In this document: positions 9,328 to 18,123 of the stretch, one piece after another
Layout: each line of letters opens with the position of its first letter
Position numbering within the stretch: position 1 is the first letter of the stretch
NCBI GenBank assembly: GCA_937944485.1
Contig: CALDYU010000005.1
Coordinates: 186,001-250,000 of the forward strand
DNA: 64,000 nt
Direction of reading: 5' to 3'
DNA from: an uncultured Flavobacteriaceae bacterium
GTDB lineage: Bacteria; Bacteroidota; Bacteroidia; Flavobacteriales; Flavobacteriaceae
Notes under the pieces: generated by a model
Told to the model about the DNA's origin: nothing
What the model saw: only the letters and a program-made list of their open reading frames with translations
Databases searched by the model: none
Position numbers and translations under genes: made by a program

Positions 9328-9386
9328 ATCGTATTTCTGCAACCCATAAAACTGGGTTTAGCCATTAAGTTAAAATCAACAACTTC

Positions 9387-9887
9387 TTATTTATCTGCTA
9401 ATTTCAATTGTTTATGATAAGATTCTATTCGAGTATTGGCATTGCTATCTACCAATAAAATTACCGTCATCATCGCAATTGTGGTGATGCAAATTGCCCG
9501 CCAAAGGGGTTTGTCAATAAAAACAATGAATAATGCAGCAACAATAATAATGCAAGGTATAATTTTAAACACAATAGTTTTATATTCTCCCATCGACTTC
9601 TCGGTGCGTACTATTTCTGATTTTACAAAAGTTGTCGCATCCTGATTGTAATCAGAAGCAAAGCTTGTAACTCTTGATTTATTGGTGAAAAATATTCCAA
9701 CCCCTACCGCCAATAATAACACCCCAGCAACTAATGTTGGAAAAATGTAGGCTCTTGCCGTTTCAGATTTACCGAACTGCCAAAATCCTATACTTGCAAA
9801 AAGGAATATGAGGGCAAAAAATATGAAAAACCGTGATGAAAAAACTTCGGCTTTTGCCCATTCGATGGCTATTTTTAGTATTTCCAT
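9387..9887 (-). CDS. Hypothetical membrane protein with about four TM segments
   Basis: 166 residues, not recognised. Two hydrophobic segments near residues 20-38 and 48-66, then a short soluble stretch of about 40 residues (NKSRVTSFASDYNQDATTF onward), then two more near 107-122 and 128-145, and a charged tail. The soluble part between the two hairpins may face the cytoplasm. It lies downstream of the long PLP enzyme gene on the same strand (62 bp gap) and could be transcribed with it. Confidence 0.6.
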   Translation of the reverse strand: MEILKIAIEWAKAEVFSSRFFIFFALIFLFASIGFWQFGKSETARAYIFPTLVAGVLLLAVGVGIFFTNKSRVTSFASDYNQDATTFVKSEIVRTEKSMGEYKTIVFKIIPCIIIVAALFIVFIDKPLWRAICITTIAMMTVILLVDSNANTRIESYHKQLKLADK

Positions 9888-9949
9888 AAAGGTAATTTAT
9901 TTCAAATTTTCCAGATGACCAAAAATGACATCAGTACTATTATGCCTAT

Positions 9950-11797
9950 TTAGATATTTGCAACAAACTCTAAAAACACTTTTTTATGCCGCTCCAAATC
10001 CAAGTCCGGCGAAACCGCTACGCGGGCAATATAGTCTTTGTCGCCTTCTTTGGTAGTGCCTTGGGTTGAGGTTGCTGGTATCGTCCAATAACATCCTTTG
10101 AGCTGTCCATAGCTCACGCAATACTTACTTTCCTGAGGAATCTTTGTAATCATCAAATCAATCAGTTTATGATTCAAAGCTCTTTTATAGGCTTCTTTTT
10201 CTTCAGGGGTATTCCCTTTGGTAGGGAGGTCTAATGAAAATACCGACGGCGTAAAACCTTGCGCTGCCAATGCCTCAGATACAAAATTGATTTTTGCAGC
10301 GGGTAAGGTCTCTTTGATAAAGTTTACAAAGGCCCGAGTATTCTCATAGGCATCCTGAATGCGCTGGTTCATAGAAGGCATTTGTTTGGCCAATATTTCA
10401 TATTGCAAGGCAGTTGCTTCATTGTCACAAAGTGTTAGATGAAGTTCTATTTTTTCCATCAAGTCTTGTGTTTTATTATTTCCAACGCAATAGCCTGCCG
10501 TGCATTTTCCACCACTCGGAAATTTAGAACCACTAGCATAAGAAATACTTCGTACCTTAGAAAGTATAGCATTTGCTCCCAAAAAATTCACATTCGGACA
10601 AAAAGTTTGGTCTAAAATAAACACAGGGGCAATAGCAGTTGCTCCTATAGGTGTTTTACGAACAGTACTTAATGCCGCTTCTAATTTTTTAAGGTCTGGC
10701 ACTTCTACCCTCGGGTTGGTTGGAATTTCAGCAATAATGTATGGTACGGCATCTTCCTTCGCCATTTGATTTAAAACAACAGTAACGCTCTTTACCATAT
10801 CGCTATCTCCATCTACAGGTAAATCGACCACGGCTACATGATCAAGACAGGCAGCAACACGCCTCGCTTGGTCATTCGTTCCACCATAACAATTTGGGGG
10901 AACAATAAATTTTATAGCTTTCCCTTTGTGATTTTCTTGGGCATCATGAATCAGTCCCATCATAATGGCATACTGCACAGATAATCCGCTCGACCCTACT
11001 ACGGCTTTTGTTGGCGATTCCGTAACTTGTGCAATGGTATCTATTACGCTTGTTTTGTTTGCAAGGTTTTCTTGAATATCTAAAGACGCTACCCCGGTTA
11101 ATTCTTGTAGCGCGATAAGACAATTTGCGGGAGTCATAGCTATGGTCTCTCTTCTACGCACATGCTGAATTTCTGAGATGTAGTTTTCGTTATGTTCACC
11201 GTTTACCAAAAGAATACTACCCAGAAGAGAATGCGTATTCAAGAAAAAATCAGTATTGGTATGTACATTACAACTAGCGAGGTCATCTTCTTGAGAAATG
11301 AAAATCGTACTTCCTTTAAAAGAAGGAATATCTTCCAAATTTTCTACTTGTAGTAACTCAAAATCGTAGCCATATACCGATTTAATTAAAGTAGCATCAA
11401 AAAAATCAGGAAAGGTTCCGCTATAAACTATTTGAGTGTTTTTATGAGCGAAAAGGTTTTTTCTGAGGATGGCTAAAATCGGCGTAGTCTTTGACGAAAA
11501 ACTAATAACACGGTCTGCCTTTATTCCATTCAATTTGGCAATTGCCCATTCTAATACACAAGACAGCGGATGCCCCAAACGCACGTAATCATAGGCCGTA
11601 GGCAATTCATTAAGTCTCGTTTGCGATGCATTATCTTCTTCATATAGACCTTCAAATTGCTCAATAAATTGAGTTTTGGCTAAGGCTTCATTATAAATAT
11701 CAAGCCGATGCGTGGTTAAGTTTAACCAATCAGCAGGCATGTATTGCAATACTTTTTTTAGGTAGTCATGCATTCTTATTGCTTCTGTACTTTTCAT
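9950..11797 (-). CDS. N-terminally extended Cys/Met-metabolism PLP-fold protein
   Basis: 615 residues. The second half, from about residue 260, follows the cystathionine gamma-synthase fold. There is a substrate-loop equivalent EIPTNPRVEVPD (357-368), the pyridine-nitrogen Asp in FILDQTFCP (D396), and a probable Schiff-base lysine in YASGSKFPSGGK (K425). This compares with VETPTNP, D175 and K200 in the ordinary family member at 5155-6309. The first ~240 residues look like another, degenerate PLP-transferase-like half, with several Rossmann-type strands and no active-site lysine that I can place. The reaction is unknown; a lyase or sulfhydrylase of sulfur amino-acid metabolism is the natural guess. 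It follows the VOC gene with a 2-bp gap, so the two are probably one operon. Confidence 0.75.
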   Translation of the reverse strand: MKSTEAIRMHDYLKKVLQYMPADWLNLTTHRLDIYNEALAKTQFIEQFEGLYEEDNASQTRLNELPTAYDYVRLGHPLSCVLEWAIAKLNGIKADRVISFSSKTTPILAILRKNLFAHKNTQIVYSGTFPDFFDATLIKSVYGYDFELLQVENLEDIPSFKGSTIFISQEDDLASCNVHTNTDFFLNTHSLLGSILLVNGEHNENYISEIQHVRRRETIAMTPANCLIALQELTGVASLDIQENLANKTSVIDTIAQVTESPTKAVVGSSGLSVQYAIMMGLIHDAQENHKGKAIKFIVPPNCYGGTNDQARRVAACLDHVAVVDLPVDGDSDMVKSVTVVLNQMAKEDAVPYIIAEIPTNPRVEVPDLKKLEAALSTVRKTPIGATAIAPVFILDQTFCPNVNFLGANAILSKVRSISYASGSKFPSGGKCTAGYCVGNNKTQDLMEKIELHLTLCDNEATALQYEILAKQMPSMNQRIQDAYENTRAFVNFIKETLPAAKINFVSEALAAQGFTPSVFSLDLPTKGNTPEEKEAYKRALNHKLIDLMITKIPQESKYCVSYGQLKGCYWTIPATSTQGTTKEGDKDYIARVAVSPDLDLERHKKVFLEFVANI

Positions 11798-11799
11798 TT

Positions 11800-12156
11800 T
11801 TATATCGATTGCCCAAAGGTCAACAAGTTATTGTCAGGATCTAAAACTGAAAACTCTTTTTGACCCCATGGCTTAATTTCTAAAGAGCCATTAGGGTGAA
11901 TTTTTGTATTACAGTCTAGTAAAGCTTGATGCAAACTATCAATGTCATTGGTTCGAATATACACTTGTCCATAATTTTTTTTAGGCTTGAGTCCTTTAAA
12001 TTCAAAAAAATGAATTTGAATTTGATCTTTTTCGAGCATTAAATAGCCTTCATAGTTTGCGCTGCCAAATTCACTAAAGCCCAATTGATTTACATAAAAA
12101 TTTCGTGTGACATTCTTGTTACGCATGGGTAATTTAGGATTGACATCTGTTAACAT
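11800..12156 (-). CDS. VOC-family (glyoxalase/bleomycin-resistance-like) protein
   Basis: 118 residues forming one complete VOC domain: an opening LPMRNKNVTRNFYVNQLGF, a central strand IQIHFFEF, and the closing KEFSVLDPDNNLLTFGQ. The His and Glu positions of the metal site are partly recognisable, but no substrate can be inferred. It is the first gene of a minus-strand unit with the long PLP enzyme and is divergent from the nitronate monooxygenase gene, sharing the intergenic region that holds a long palindrome. Confidence 0.8.
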   Translation of the reverse strand: MLTDVNPKLPMRNKNVTRNFYVNQLGFSEFGSANYEGYLMLEKDQIQIHFFEFKGLKPKKNYGQVYIRTNDIDSLHQALLDCNTKIHPNGSLEIKPWGQKEFSVLDPDNNLLTFGQSI

Positions 12157-12228
12157 GACTTTCTGTTTGTAAGTACGAAGCTAAGGTGTTTTCTCTAATA
12201 ATCTATTCATTACACACGGGCTCTGTAC

Positions 12229-12260
12229 TTTAATTTATTATGCATGCATAATAAATTAAA
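12229..12260. promoter_or_regulatory. 32-bp perfect palindrome, probable operator
   Basis: The 16-bp arm 12229-12244 (TTTAATTTATTATGCA) is followed directly by its exact reverse complement at 12245-12260, with no spacer. It sits in the divergent spacer between the VOC/PLP unit and the nitronate monooxygenase gene. Its centre is about 26 bp upstream of an exact TAnnTTTG -7 box, so it covers the -33 region. It has no downstream T tract and lies upstream of both genes, so it is not a terminator. A dimeric regulator site is the simplest reading. Confidence 0.7.
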
Positions 12261-12266
12261 AATCCG

Positions 12267-12274
12267 TAGCTTTG
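12267..12274 (+). promoter_or_regulatory. Candidate -7 box for the nitronate monooxygenase gene
   Basis: TAGCTTTG matches the Bacteroidetes -7 consensus. It is 61 bp before the ATG and just downstream of the palindrome. The -33 TTTG is missing; that place is occupied by the palindrome, which fits a regulated promoter. Confidence 0.45.
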
Positions 12275-12335
12275 AAAACGGGCAAAGTTTGCCTGATTTT
12301 TATTCCTATTTTTAAGCTACTTTAAATTTATTTCA

Positions 12336-13310
12336 ATGAGCAACAAGCCTTCTTTTATCAAAGACCTTTCTTTACCTGCCATGGCAGCACCGATGTTTTT
12401 AATTTCAGGACCCCAATTGGTTATCGAATGTTGTAAGAATGGCGTTGTTGGTACTTTTCCGGCACTAAACCAAAGAACAAGTGAAGGATTTGAAGAATGG
12501 CTTATCGAAATTAAAACGGAGCTTCAAAAATTTGAAGCCGCAACAGGCAAAAAAGCCGCTCCGTTTGGTGTGAATCTTATTGTGCATCCTACGAATCCGA
12601 GATTAGAGGCAGACATCAAACTATGCGTAAAACATCAAGTGCCTATCATCATCACTTCTTTAGGGGCAGTCTCTATGGTGGTTGATGCCATTCATAGCTA
12701 TGGTGGTTTGGTCTTTCACGATATTATCAAAAAACGTCATGCTGAAAAAGCTTCTGAAGCTGGTGTCGATGGCTTAATTCTTGTCGCTGCAGGAGCCGGT
12801 GGTCATGCTGGCACCATAAACCCAATGACCTTGGTGGCGGAGATTAAGAAGTTCTTTCATAAAACCATTCTTCTTTCTGGTTGTATTAGTACGGGGCGCG
12901 ATATCGCGTCAGCGATGCAAATGGGTGCAGATTTGGCCTATATGGGTACTCGTTTTATTAATACCGACGAAGCGAAAGCTCCAGATGAATACAAAAAAAT
13001 GATTATTGATGCTGGTGCCAGTGATGTTACCTATACTGCTGCAATTTCAGGGGTGCATGCGAACTTCTTAGGAGCCAGTCTGAAAGCTGCAGGAATTACA
13101 GAAGAGGACTTGAAAAAAGATAGAAAAATTGACTTTGGAAAAGAACTCGATATTGAAGCTAAAGCATGGAAAACTATTTGGTCGGCAGGTCAAGGTTCCG
13201 CAATGATCGAAGATTCAGTGTCCGTTTCCGAATTGGTCAATACCTTGAAAACTGAATTCAAAACTGCTATTGAAGCGCAGTACAAAATGCTAGAAACCTA
13301 TCCGAAATAA
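12336..13310 (+). CDS. Nitronate monooxygenase-type FMN TIM-barrel oxidoreductase
   Basis: 324 residues of the NMO/2-nitropropane dioxygenase family, which uses FMN and oxygen to oxidise alkyl nitronates such as propionate-3-nitronate. The N-terminal MAAPMFLISGPQLVIECCKN, the FMN-phosphate segment LILVAAGAGGHAGT with the catalytic-type His (H157), LLSGCISTGRDIASAMQMGA and the MGTRFINTDEA motif are all present. It is probably cytoplasmic and detoxifying. It is transcribed divergently from the VOC gene and followed 54 bp later by a hydrolase gene on the same strand. Confidence 0.9.
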   Translation: MSNKPSFIKDLSLPAMAAPMFLISGPQLVIECCKNGVVGTFPALNQRTSEGFEEWLIEIKTELQKFEAATGKKAAPFGVNLIVHPTNPRLEADIKLCVKHQVPIIITSLGAVSMVVDAIHSYGGLVFHDIIKKRHAEKASEAGVDGLILVAAGAGGHAGTINPMTLVAEIKKFFHKTILLSGCISTGRDIASAMQMGADLAYMGTRFINTDEAKAPDEYKKMIIDAGASDVTYTAAISGVHANFLGASLKAAGITEEDLKKDRKIDFGKELDIEAKAWKTIWSAGQGSAMIEDSVSVSELVNTLKTEFKTAIEAQYKMLETYPK

Positions 13311-13364
13311 AATCAAGCCTCATAATTCTGAGGGCAACCCAGTTGTAGCTTATTCTATATTCAA

Positions 13365-14324
13365 ATGCCATTAATTGCCTCAACCTATAATCCACCGTTT
13401 TTGTTCAAAAACGGGCATTTTTCAACGATTTATGCTGGAATTTGGCGAAAAATAGCTGATTTTGAGCAAAAAAGAGAGCGGATTGAATTGCCTGATACTG
13501 ACTTTTTAGACCTTGATTGGAGTTTTTCCAATACAGAAACGAATAAAGTAACCGTCTTAATTCACGGCCTTGAAGGCAATGCGCAACGAGCCTATATTTT
13601 AGGAAGTGCTAAGCAACTCAATCAAAACGGACATGATGTTTGTGCTATAAATTTACGCACCTGTAGCGGTGAGCAAAACCGATTGTACCGCTCGTATCAT
13701 TCTGGAGCAACAGAAGATGTTGCTGCTGTAATAAAACATATTCTAAGGCATGATAAATACAGTGAAATCTTTATCAAAGGTTTTAGTCTCGGTGGAAATC
13801 TAACTTTAAAATATTTGGGAGAAAACCAATTTCTTCCCAAAGAAATTAAAGCTGCGATGGCAGTTTCTGTGCCGTGCGATTTATATAGTTCGTGCAAAGC
13901 CTTGTTAAAAGCGAAAAACAAGCCCTACGCAGTACGATTTAAAAACAACCTCATTGCAAAACTGAAAGCTAAGCAGAAACAATTTCCAGATAAAATATCT
14001 GATGATGACATCAAAAACATCATTACCTTAAAGGATTTTGACGATGTTTATACCAGTCGCGCGCATGGTTTTAAAGATGCTCTAGATTACTACGAAAACT
14101 GTAGTTCGCTGCCCTTTTTACCAAATATCAAGATTCCTACTTTACTATTAAATGCAGCAAATGATTCTTTTTTAGGCCAAGAATGTTTCCCTTTTCAGGA
14201 AGCCAAAAAAAATGCGAATCTGTTTTTAGAAGTTTCTAAGTATGGAGGTCACGTAGGCTATTATGGATCTAAGAATATCACGTATAATGAAAAAAGAGTG
14301 ATAAAGTTCTTCAACGAGGTCTAA
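13365..14324 (+). CDS. YheT-type alpha/beta-hydrolase
   Basis: 319 residues of the COG0429/YheT group. The opening YNPPFLFKNGHFSTIYAG is typical of the group. The oxyanion-side motif is IHGLEGNAQRAY (about 67-77), the nucleophile elbow is KGFSLGGN (Ser141), the acidic residue is likely in LLNAANDSFL, and the histidine in SKYGGHVGYYGS. Substrates of the group are esters, but the physiological one is not known. It may share a transcript with the preceding nitronate monooxygenase. Confidence 0.88.
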   Translation: MPLIASTYNPPFLFKNGHFSTIYAGIWRKIADFEQKRERIELPDTDFLDLDWSFSNTETNKVTVLIHGLEGNAQRAYILGSAKQLNQNGHDVCAINLRTCSGEQNRLYRSYHSGATEDVAAVIKHILRHDKYSEIFIKGFSLGGNLTLKYLGENQFLPKEIKAAMAVSVPCDLYSSCKALLKAKNKPYAVRFKNNLIAKLKAKQKQFPDKISDDDIKNIITLKDFDDVYTSRAHGFKDALDYYENCSSLPFLPNIKIPTLLLNAANDSFLGQECFPFQEAKKNANLFLEVSKYGGHVGYYGSKNITYNEKRVIKFFNEV

Positions 14325-14372
14325 TAATTTTAGCGATTGCTTATATTAGTACTTTAAATAAAGTGCTTTACT

Positions 14373-14392
14373 ATTCCCGCCAAAGCGGGAAT
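14373..14392 (+). terminator. Weak hairpin after the hydrolase gene
   Basis: ATTCCCGC and GCGGGAAT pair perfectly around a CAAA loop, followed by the moderately T-rich CTTTAATTTTAG. It may be a weak terminator. The TTCCCGC...GCGGGAA arm also resembles dispersed palindromic repeats common in bacterial genomes. Confidence 0.45.
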
Positions 14393-14422
14393 CTTTAATT
14401 TTAGTTTCAAATTATTTACAAA

Positions 14423-14896
14423 ATGAAGAAGTTATTACCTGTAATCGCGATCGCAGCACTACTTGTTAGTTGTGGTGAAAAAAAAGAAGACAAAAAAGAC
14501 GGTTTTGAAATGAATCGTACAAAAACAGAAAAGAAAGCCGAAACTGCCGAAGGCGTGCCTGTTGATCTAGACAATGATGGTGTTGGCCCATTTAAAAACG
14601 TCACATTTGATGAGGCAATTAATCAAGAAATGGCTGCTGCCGGCGAAGCTAAATTCAATGCTTGTATGGCATGCCATGCTGCTGAACAACGAATGATCGG
14701 ACCTGCTTTAAAGGGAATATACGAAAGAAGAAGTCCAGCTTGGGTCATGAATATGATTATCAACCCAAATGAAATGTTGAAAAAAGACCCGATCGCAAAA
14801 GCATTATTAAAAGAATACAATAATGCCATTATGACCCCTTCTGGTTTAAATGAAGAAGAAACCAGAGCTATGGCGGAGTATTTGCGGACTTTATAG
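14423..14896 (+). CDS. Lipoprotein c-type cytochrome
   Basis: 157 residues. The signal ends in a lipobox at VSC (Cys17), followed by a Lys/Glu-rich linker, then a class I cytochrome c domain. The haem site is CMACH (81-85). A proximal GPALKGIYERR segment follows, and the probable axial methionine is M137 in NAIMTPSGL. The final helix is EEETRAMAEYLRTL. It would be anchored in the periplasmic side of a membrane as a one-electron carrier. No oxidase or dehydrogenase partner is adjacent. It ends before a strong bidirectional terminator. Confidence 0.92.
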   Translation: MKKLLPVIAIAALLVSCGEKKEDKKDGFEMNRTKTEKKAETAEGVPVDLDNDGVGPFKNVTFDEAINQEMAAAGEAKFNACMACHAAEQRMIGPALKGIYERRSPAWVMNMIINPNEMLKKDPIAKALLKEYNNAIMTPSGLNEEETRAMAEYLRTL

Positions 14897-14914
14897 AAAA
14901 ATAACTATTATAAG

Positions 14915-14946
14915 AAAAGCCGTTTGCAAGTATGCAAACGGCTTTT
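14915..14946. terminator. Bidirectional rho-independent terminator
   Basis: A 14-bp perfect stem (AAAAGCCGTTTGCA, 14915-14928, with its complement at 14933-14946) has a 4-nt loop. It is followed by a long T tract on the plus strand and a shorter one on the minus strand. It sits between the convergent cytochrome and SulP genes. Confidence 0.92.
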
Positions 14947-14971
14947 TTATTTTTCAACTTTTTCGCTTGAT

Positions 14972-16597
14972 TTATAGCTCCCAAATATTAAAAGGTCTTG
15001 TAATTTCTGTGTCCCTTTTTTTAGGTCTATCCGTTACCACTTTATAGGTTGGATCTTCTAAAACGTTGACATCAATAATATCTTCAGCATTCCCTAACAA
15101 TCGAATACAATCTTTACTCAAATGTTTCAAATGAATTTTCTTGCCCGCCTTTTTGTAACGTTCCGTAATTTTATTCAAGGCTTCTATACCCGACATATCT
15201 GCTACGCGACTTTCTTGAAAATCAATAACTACTTCTTCAGGATCGTTTTGAATATCAAATTTCTCAGCAAAAGCTGTCGTTGAACCAAAAAATAAGGGGC
15301 CATAAATTTCATAGTGTTTTACCCCATCAGCATCAATATGTTTTCTTGCTCGGATACGCTTGGCATTTTCCCAAGAATAGGCCAGTGCTGATATAATAAC
15401 TCCCAATAAAACGGCAATTGCGAGGTTATGTGTAATTGCGGTAATCAATGTAACCAATACCATGACTATCACATCAGAATTAGGCATTTTTCTAAAGGTT
15501 TTAAAGCTTGCCCATTCAAAGGTTCCGATAGCGACCATAAACATCAAACCAACTAATGCTGCCATTGGTAAACGCTCAATAAGGCTTGAGCCGAACATGA
15601 TAAAAACTAGGAGCATTACCGCCGCTGTTATTCCCGAAAGTCTTGCCCTTGCTCCTGATGATGTGTTGATTAAACTTTGTCCAATCATAGCACAGCCGCC
15701 CATACCAGACAAGAATCCTGATAAGATATTCGCTGTGCCTTGAGCAACACATTCTTTATTTCCGCTACCTCTAGTCTCGGTGATTTCGTCTATTATATTC
15801 AAGGTCAATAAACTTTCAATTAAACCCACCCCAGCAACAATAGCTGCATACGGAAGTATTATCATAAAAGATTGCCATGTGTATGGAATCTGTGGAATGG
15901 ATAGTGGTGGAAATCCTCCTTTAATTGATTCTCCTTCAGCCATCGTATCAGCCACAGTCAAAGTGTCAACGCCGAATCCGATAACGATAGCAGAAACTAC
16001 CACAATGGCTACTAGTGAAGAGGGAATTGCCTTAGTCAGTTTAGGAAGTCCCCAAATGATAAACATTGTTAATAAGGTAAGTCCGAGCATGATTAAAAAA
16101 GGACTAGTTTCTAATAAAGACTCCGTTCCTTTTTGGTAAAAATTCGGAAACTGCGCCATAAAAATGATAATGGCCAATCCGTTTACAAAGCCAAACATTA
16201 CAGGATGTGGCACCAATCGAATAAATTTTCCTAAACGTAGAAGTCCAGCTCCTATTTGCAATACTCCAGCAATGATAACAGTTGCGAAAACATAATTGAG
16301 AATTGTTTCAGGTTCAATGCCTGGAAAATTTCGTTTCAATTCTAAAATTAATCCGACAAAAATTACAGCAACGGCTCCGGTTGCTCCAGAAATCATACCA
16401 GGTCGACCACCAAATATGGAAGTCACTAAAGCTAAAATAAAGGCAGCGTATAAACCTGTTAAAGGAGAAAATCCTGGAATTAAGGCAAAGGCAATAGCTT
16501 CTGGCACTAAGGCCAGAGCTACTGTCAGCCCTGATAATATCTCCGTTTTGTAATCTACTTTTTGCTTAAAATCAAAAAGATTCAAGTACTTTTTCAT
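14972..16597 (-). CDS. SulP-family inorganic anion transporter with STAS domain
   Basis: 541 residues from the ATG at 16597; an upstream ATG at 16627 adds ten residues that are not family-like. The protein opens with LNLFDFKQKVDYKTEILSGL and the SulP signature stretch LVPEAIAFALIPGFSPLTGL, has about 12-14 hydrophobic helices to residue ~410, and ends in a STAS domain (YEIYGPLFFGST, then FQESRVADMSGIEAL). SulP proteins carry sulfate, bicarbonate or other anions into the cell, often with Na+. The substrate cannot be told from sequence. A second SulP gene begins at 63055. Confidence 0.93.
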   Translation of the reverse strand: MKKYLNLFDFKQKVDYKTEILSGLTVALALVPEAIAFALIPGFSPLTGLYAAFILALVTSIFGGRPGMISGATGAVAVIFVGLILELKRNFPGIEPETILNYVFATVIIAGVLQIGAGLLRLGKFIRLVPHPVMFGFVNGLAIIIFMAQFPNFYQKGTESLLETSPFLIMLGLTLLTMFIIWGLPKLTKAIPSSLVAIVVVSAIVIGFGVDTLTVADTMAEGESIKGGFPPLSIPQIPYTWQSFMIILPYAAIVAGVGLIESLLTLNIIDEITETRGSGNKECVAQGTANILSGFLSGMGGCAMIGQSLINTSSGARARLSGITAAVMLLVFIMFGSSLIERLPMAALVGLMFMVAIGTFEWASFKTFRKMPNSDVIVMVLVTLITAITHNLAIAVLLGVIISALAYSWENAKRIRARKHIDADGVKHYEIYGPLFFGSTTAFAEKFDIQNDPEEVVIDFQESRVADMSGIEALNKITERYKKAGKKIHLKHLSKDCIRLLGNAEDIIDVNVLEDPTYKVVTDRPKKRDTEITRPFNIWEL

Positions 16598-16719
16598 GTA
16601 TGCTGAACTTATTTTCAGTAACAACACTGAAATTAAGCTGGCAAAAATAAGGCTTATTCCCCTTCAAAACAGTCAATTATCAAAAAAAGCAAATTTGTTA
16701 AATATGCTGTTTTGAATAC

Positions 16720-17157
16720 TTATTTTACCCAATAATCAACAACAAATACCTTCTCAACGTAAGGCTGTAAGCTCGCTACAAATTCTTTATGTTTAGGGTG
16801 TGGCGTGTAAATACTATCTCTGTCTTTTTCTGAATTAAAAGTCAACATATAGCAATGCGTAAAGCCTTGATGAAAATCTTCAGGGCTATCATTTATACCC
16901 CACTCAAAATCTTTAATTGCTGAAATATGATCAGGTAATGCATTGAAACTATCATTTAATTTAGACACTTCAGCTTCACTAGCATCATCATTAAATTTAA
17001 AAATAACCACATGCCTTAATAGCTTTTCATCTTCTTTTTCCATTGTTTTAGATTCCATTTTTTCGGGTTCTATTTCTTTTTTCTTTACTTCTTCACAGGA
17101 TATCTGTAAAAAACAACTGATTAAAATTACTGCCAGTACTCGCTTAGTTTGTTTCAT
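16720..17157 (-). CDS. Dabb-domain lipoprotein
   Basis: 145 residues. The signal ends in a lipobox at QISC (Cys21), followed by a charged linker rich in Lys and Glu, then a stress-responsive alpha/beta barrel (Dabb) domain from about residue 47. The latter opens with LLRHVVIFKFND and includes FEWGIN and the DSIYTPHPKHKEFV region. Dabb domains form dimeric ferredoxin-like barrels; some are cyclases or stress proteins. A lipid-anchored form suggests periplasmic location, and the function is unknown. It lies 41 bp after the SDR gene on the same strand and may be co-transcribed. Confidence 0.83.
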   Translation of the reverse strand: MKQTKRVLAVILISCFLQISCEEVKKKEIEPEKMESKTMEKEDEKLLRHVVIFKFNDDASEAEVSKLNDSFNALPDHISAIKDFEWGINDSPEDFHQGFTHCYMLTFNSEKDRDSIYTPHPKHKEFVASLQPYVEKVFVVDYWVK

Positions 17158-17198
17158 AAATTTTAAAATTAGATATATAATAATACGTGTTTACATTC

Positions 17199-17993
17199 TT
17201 AAATAATTCCTCCCATACTTCCCCCATCTACTCTAATGGCTGCGCCATTGGTAGCCGAAGAAAGCGGACTTGCTAAATAGGTGATCGTATGGGCGACCTC
17301 ATCAACTTTTGCAAATCGCTGTAATAGCGAAGAGGTTCTCACTTTTGTAAAAAAATCAGCCTCTACTTCAGATTTTGTTTTTCCTTCTTTTTTGGCTGCG
17401 TTCTCTAAAAATTGTTCAGCTCCTTCTGATAGCGTGGAGCCAGGTATGACTGCATTAACCGTGACTTCCGTACCCTTGGTGAGCTGCGCTAAACCTCTAG
17501 AAATACTCAAAATAGCAGCTTTAGTCATACTATAAGGAATCAAATCAGTTGGTACTAACGAGGCGCACTCACTAGAAATAAATAAAACACGACCCCAATT
17601 TTTTCCTAGCATTTTAGGTAATAAGCTCCTAGAAAGGCGAACGCCACTCATTACATTAACTTCAAACTGCTGCTGCCATTCTTGATCTTCAGCTTCAAAA
17701 AATGAACCTGAAGTATAAATGCCCACATTGTTTACAAGAATATCAATTAGCGGGAGTTTCTTTAGCAATTGGTCTATTTGCTCTACATTATTAAAATCTG
17801 CTGAAACACCTGAAATACTATTTTTCGGGAATTCTTTTTGCAATTTTTCAACTGCAACTTGCACTTTCTCTGCTGTTCTACCATTTAATAATACTGCAGC
17901 CCCTTCACGAACCAATGCTCTTGCCGTGGCAAAACCGATTCCTGCTGTTGAACCTGTTATTAAGGCTGTTTTGCCTTGAAGTTGTAAATCCAT
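17199..17993 (-). CDS. Short-chain dehydrogenase/reductase
   Basis: 264 residues, classical SDR. The cofactor-binding motif is TGSTAGIGFA (about 14-23), with NNVGI in place of NNAG and the catalytic Ser in FISSECASL, then YSMTK with Tyr and Lys. The C-terminal end is GAAIRVDGGSMGGII. The cofactor and substrate are not determinable. It follows the symporter gene by 130 bp on the same strand and may belong to the dioxygenase/symporter cluster. Confidence 0.9.
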   Translation of the reverse strand: MDLQLQGKTALITGSTAGIGFATARALVREGAAVLLNGRTAEKVQVAVEKLQKEFPKNSISGVSADFNNVEQIDQLLKKLPLIDILVNNVGIYTSGSFFEAEDQEWQQQFEVNVMSGVRLSRSLLPKMLGKNWGRVLFISSECASLVPTDLIPYSMTKAAILSISRGLAQLTKGTEVTVNAVIPGSTLSEGAEQFLENAAKKEGKTKSEVEADFFTKVRTSSLLQRFAKVDEVAHTITYLASPLSSATNGAAIRVDGGSMGGII

Positions 17994-18123
17994 TTACAAT
18001 TTAATTTTATAGTTCCTCCAATTTTGTCGAGCAGTTTTTTAATTCCTGTTTGGAAAATATGTCTCGTATTACAACAAGGAGCCATACGAAATTTTGAACA
18101 GACGATTTTTTATTGATCAATCA

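Noticed and set aside
9341-9358. Possible terminator after the EamA gene
   Set aside because: A 6-bp stem (AACCCA/TGGGTT) with no T tract is too weak to call.
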